Source: Gordonia asplenii
GTDB taxonomy: Bacteria; Actinomycetota; Actinomycetes; Mycobacteriales; Mycobacteriaceae
Assembly (NCBI RefSeq): GCF_012933505.1
Contig: NZ_JABBNB010000003.1
Location: forward strand, 186,001 to 250,000
DNA: 64,000 nucleotides
Reading direction: 5' to 3'
Made by a program: the position numbers and the translations under genes. The notes beneath the pieces were generated by a model. It did no database searches. It had not been told where the DNA came from and worked only from the letters and a program-made list of their open reading frames with translations. The stretch's first letter is position 1; every line of letters starts with the position of its first letter. Positions 63,150 through 64,000 of this stretch are shown here, piece after piece.

Positions 63150-64000
63150 ATGAGTGAGTCGATTAGCGAAACCGCTACGGGCGCAGTCCGATTGGATTCG
63201 GTCGAGCGCGCGATCGCCGATATCGCCGCGGGCAAGGCGGTCGTCGTCGTCGACGACGAGGACCGCGAGAACGAGGGCGACCTGATCTTCGCCGCCGAGA
63301 AGGCGACACCCGAACTGGTCGCGTTCATGGTCCGCTACACCTCGGGCTACCTGTGCGTGCCGCTCGCCGGTCCCGACTGCGACCGGCTGGGTCTGCCGCC
63401 GATGTATTCGACCAACCAGGACAAGCACGGCACTGCCTACACCGTCACCGTCGACGCCCGCGAAGGCATCGGCACCGGCATCTCGGCCGCCGACCGCGCC
63501 ACCACGATGCGGATGCTCGCCGACCCCGGCACCACCGCCAACGACTTCACCCGCCCCGGGCACGTGGTTCCGCTGCGCGCCAAGGAGGGCGGGGTGCTGC
63601 GCCGGCCCGGTCACACCGAAGCCGCCGTCGATCTGGCCCGGCTCGCCGACCTCACCCCGGCGGGCGTGATCTGCGAGATCGTGTCGCAGAAGGATCCCGG
63701 TGCGATGGCGCAGAGCGACGAGCTGCGGGTCTTCGCTGACGAACACGAACTCGCGATGATCTCCATCGCCGATCTCATCGCCTGGCGCCGCCGCCACGAG
63801 AAGCACGTCGTGCGCGTCGCCGACGCCCGCATCCCCACCAATCACGGCACCTTCCGCGCGGTCGGCTACACCAGCATCTACGACGAGGTCGAGCACGTTG
63901 CGCTGGTGATGGGCAACGTCGCCGGCGATGACGGCGCGGGCAACGACGTCCTGGTGCGCGTGCACTCGGAGTGTCTGACCGGGGACGTCTTCGGGTCGCT
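63150..64000 (+). CDS. ribBA: bifunctional DHBP synthase/GTP cyclohydrolase II RibBA, 5' part
   Basis: About 283 codons are present; the gene leaves the window at the right edge. The DHBP synthase half is complete, with [19 protein letters not shown] (acidic metal site), [11 protein letters not shown] and [14 protein letters not shown]. The GTP cyclohydrolase II half begins near residue 205 and is cut just after [15 protein letters not shown], which contains its first zinc cysteine. ATG 63150 is taken as the start; GTG 63141, nearer to AGAAGG, is also possible. It is co-transcribed with ribE under the FMN riboswitch. Confidence 0.93.
   Translation, partial: MSESISETATGAVRLDSVERAIADIAAGKAVVVVDDEDRENEGDLIFAAEKATPELVAFMVRYTSGYLCVPLAGPDCDRLGLPPMYSTNQDKHGTAYTVTVDAREGIGTGISAADRATTMRMLADPGTTANDFTRPGHVVPLRAKEGGVLRRPGHTEAAVDLARLADLTPAGVICEIVSQKDPGAMAQSDELRVFADEHELAMISIADLIAWRRRHEKHVVRVADARIPTNHGTFRAVGYTSIYDEVEHVALVMGNVAGDDGAGNDVLVRVHSECLTGDVFGS

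Overview
The window is 64 kb of high-GC chromosome from a mycolic-acid actinobacterium, most likely Gordonia or a close relative. The pointers are mycothiol synthesis (mshC), an actinobacterial integration host factor upstream of gmk-rpoZ-coaBC-metK, a helicase-dead PriA, a B-4DMT protein next to pepQ-efp, a CYP136-like P450 beside a TetR gene, and a family 2A encapsulin. No tRNA, rRNA, insertion sequence or CRISPR array was seen. Genus assignment is inference.

Layout. 1-2 kb: end of a SCO1664-type kinase-like gene, mshC and a small conserved gene. 2-6.5 kb: P450, TetR regulator and a drug-type MFS exporter with a regulator-like C-terminus. 6.7-13.2 kb: accessory block with a jetA-jetB-jetC (MksFEB) SMC operon lacking jetD, then a BrnT/BrnA-like toxin-antitoxin pair whose toxin reading frame is shifted. 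13.6-18.7 kb: LysE exporter with its LysG regulator, two tandem paralogous esterases and a TerD-vWA protein. 18.7-19.1 kb: a large imperfect palindrome. 19.1-23.3 kb: acyl-CoA dehydrogenase, CaiB-type CoA-transferase and SDR operon with a divergent LysR gene. 23.3-28.5 kb: aryl-acid catabolic module (hydrolase, PaaX regulator, CoA-thioester aromatic hydroxylase, aryl-AMP ligase) under two matched 43-bp operator/promoters. 28.5-31.5 kb: thiolase-TetR-acyl-CoA dehydrogenase operon.

31.7-43.4 kb is core: B-4DMT protein, pepQ, efp, nusB, then the pyrimidine operon pyrR-pyrB-pyrC-(membrane gene)-carA-carB-pyrF behind a PyrR-binding leader. 43.4-43.7 kb holds a fragment of a GGDEF gene. 44-53.4 kb: mihF-gmk-rpoZ-coaBC, metK, an AbiEii-type nucleotidyltransferase pair, priA-fmt-rsmB. 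53.5-54.6 kb: a small secreted protein, a DUF5302 protein and a 32-bp tandem-repeat array. 54.7-58.1 kb: rpe, ribD, an HxlR regulator and a thiolase. 58.4-61 kb: encapsulin shell plus cysteine-desulfurase cargo. 61.1-64 kb: a thioester-domain-like protein lacking its cysteine, an FMN riboswitch, riboflavin synthase and ribBA, which runs off the right edge.

The most unusual items are the JetD-less SMC operon with its neighbouring damaged toxin, the twin PaaX operator/promoters linking three transcription units of a CoA-dependent aromatic-acid pathway, the nucleotidyltransferase pair between metK and priA, the encapsulin-desulfurase compartment, and the palindromic repeat family. Database searches could not be run; family names rest on recognised motifs and gene order.
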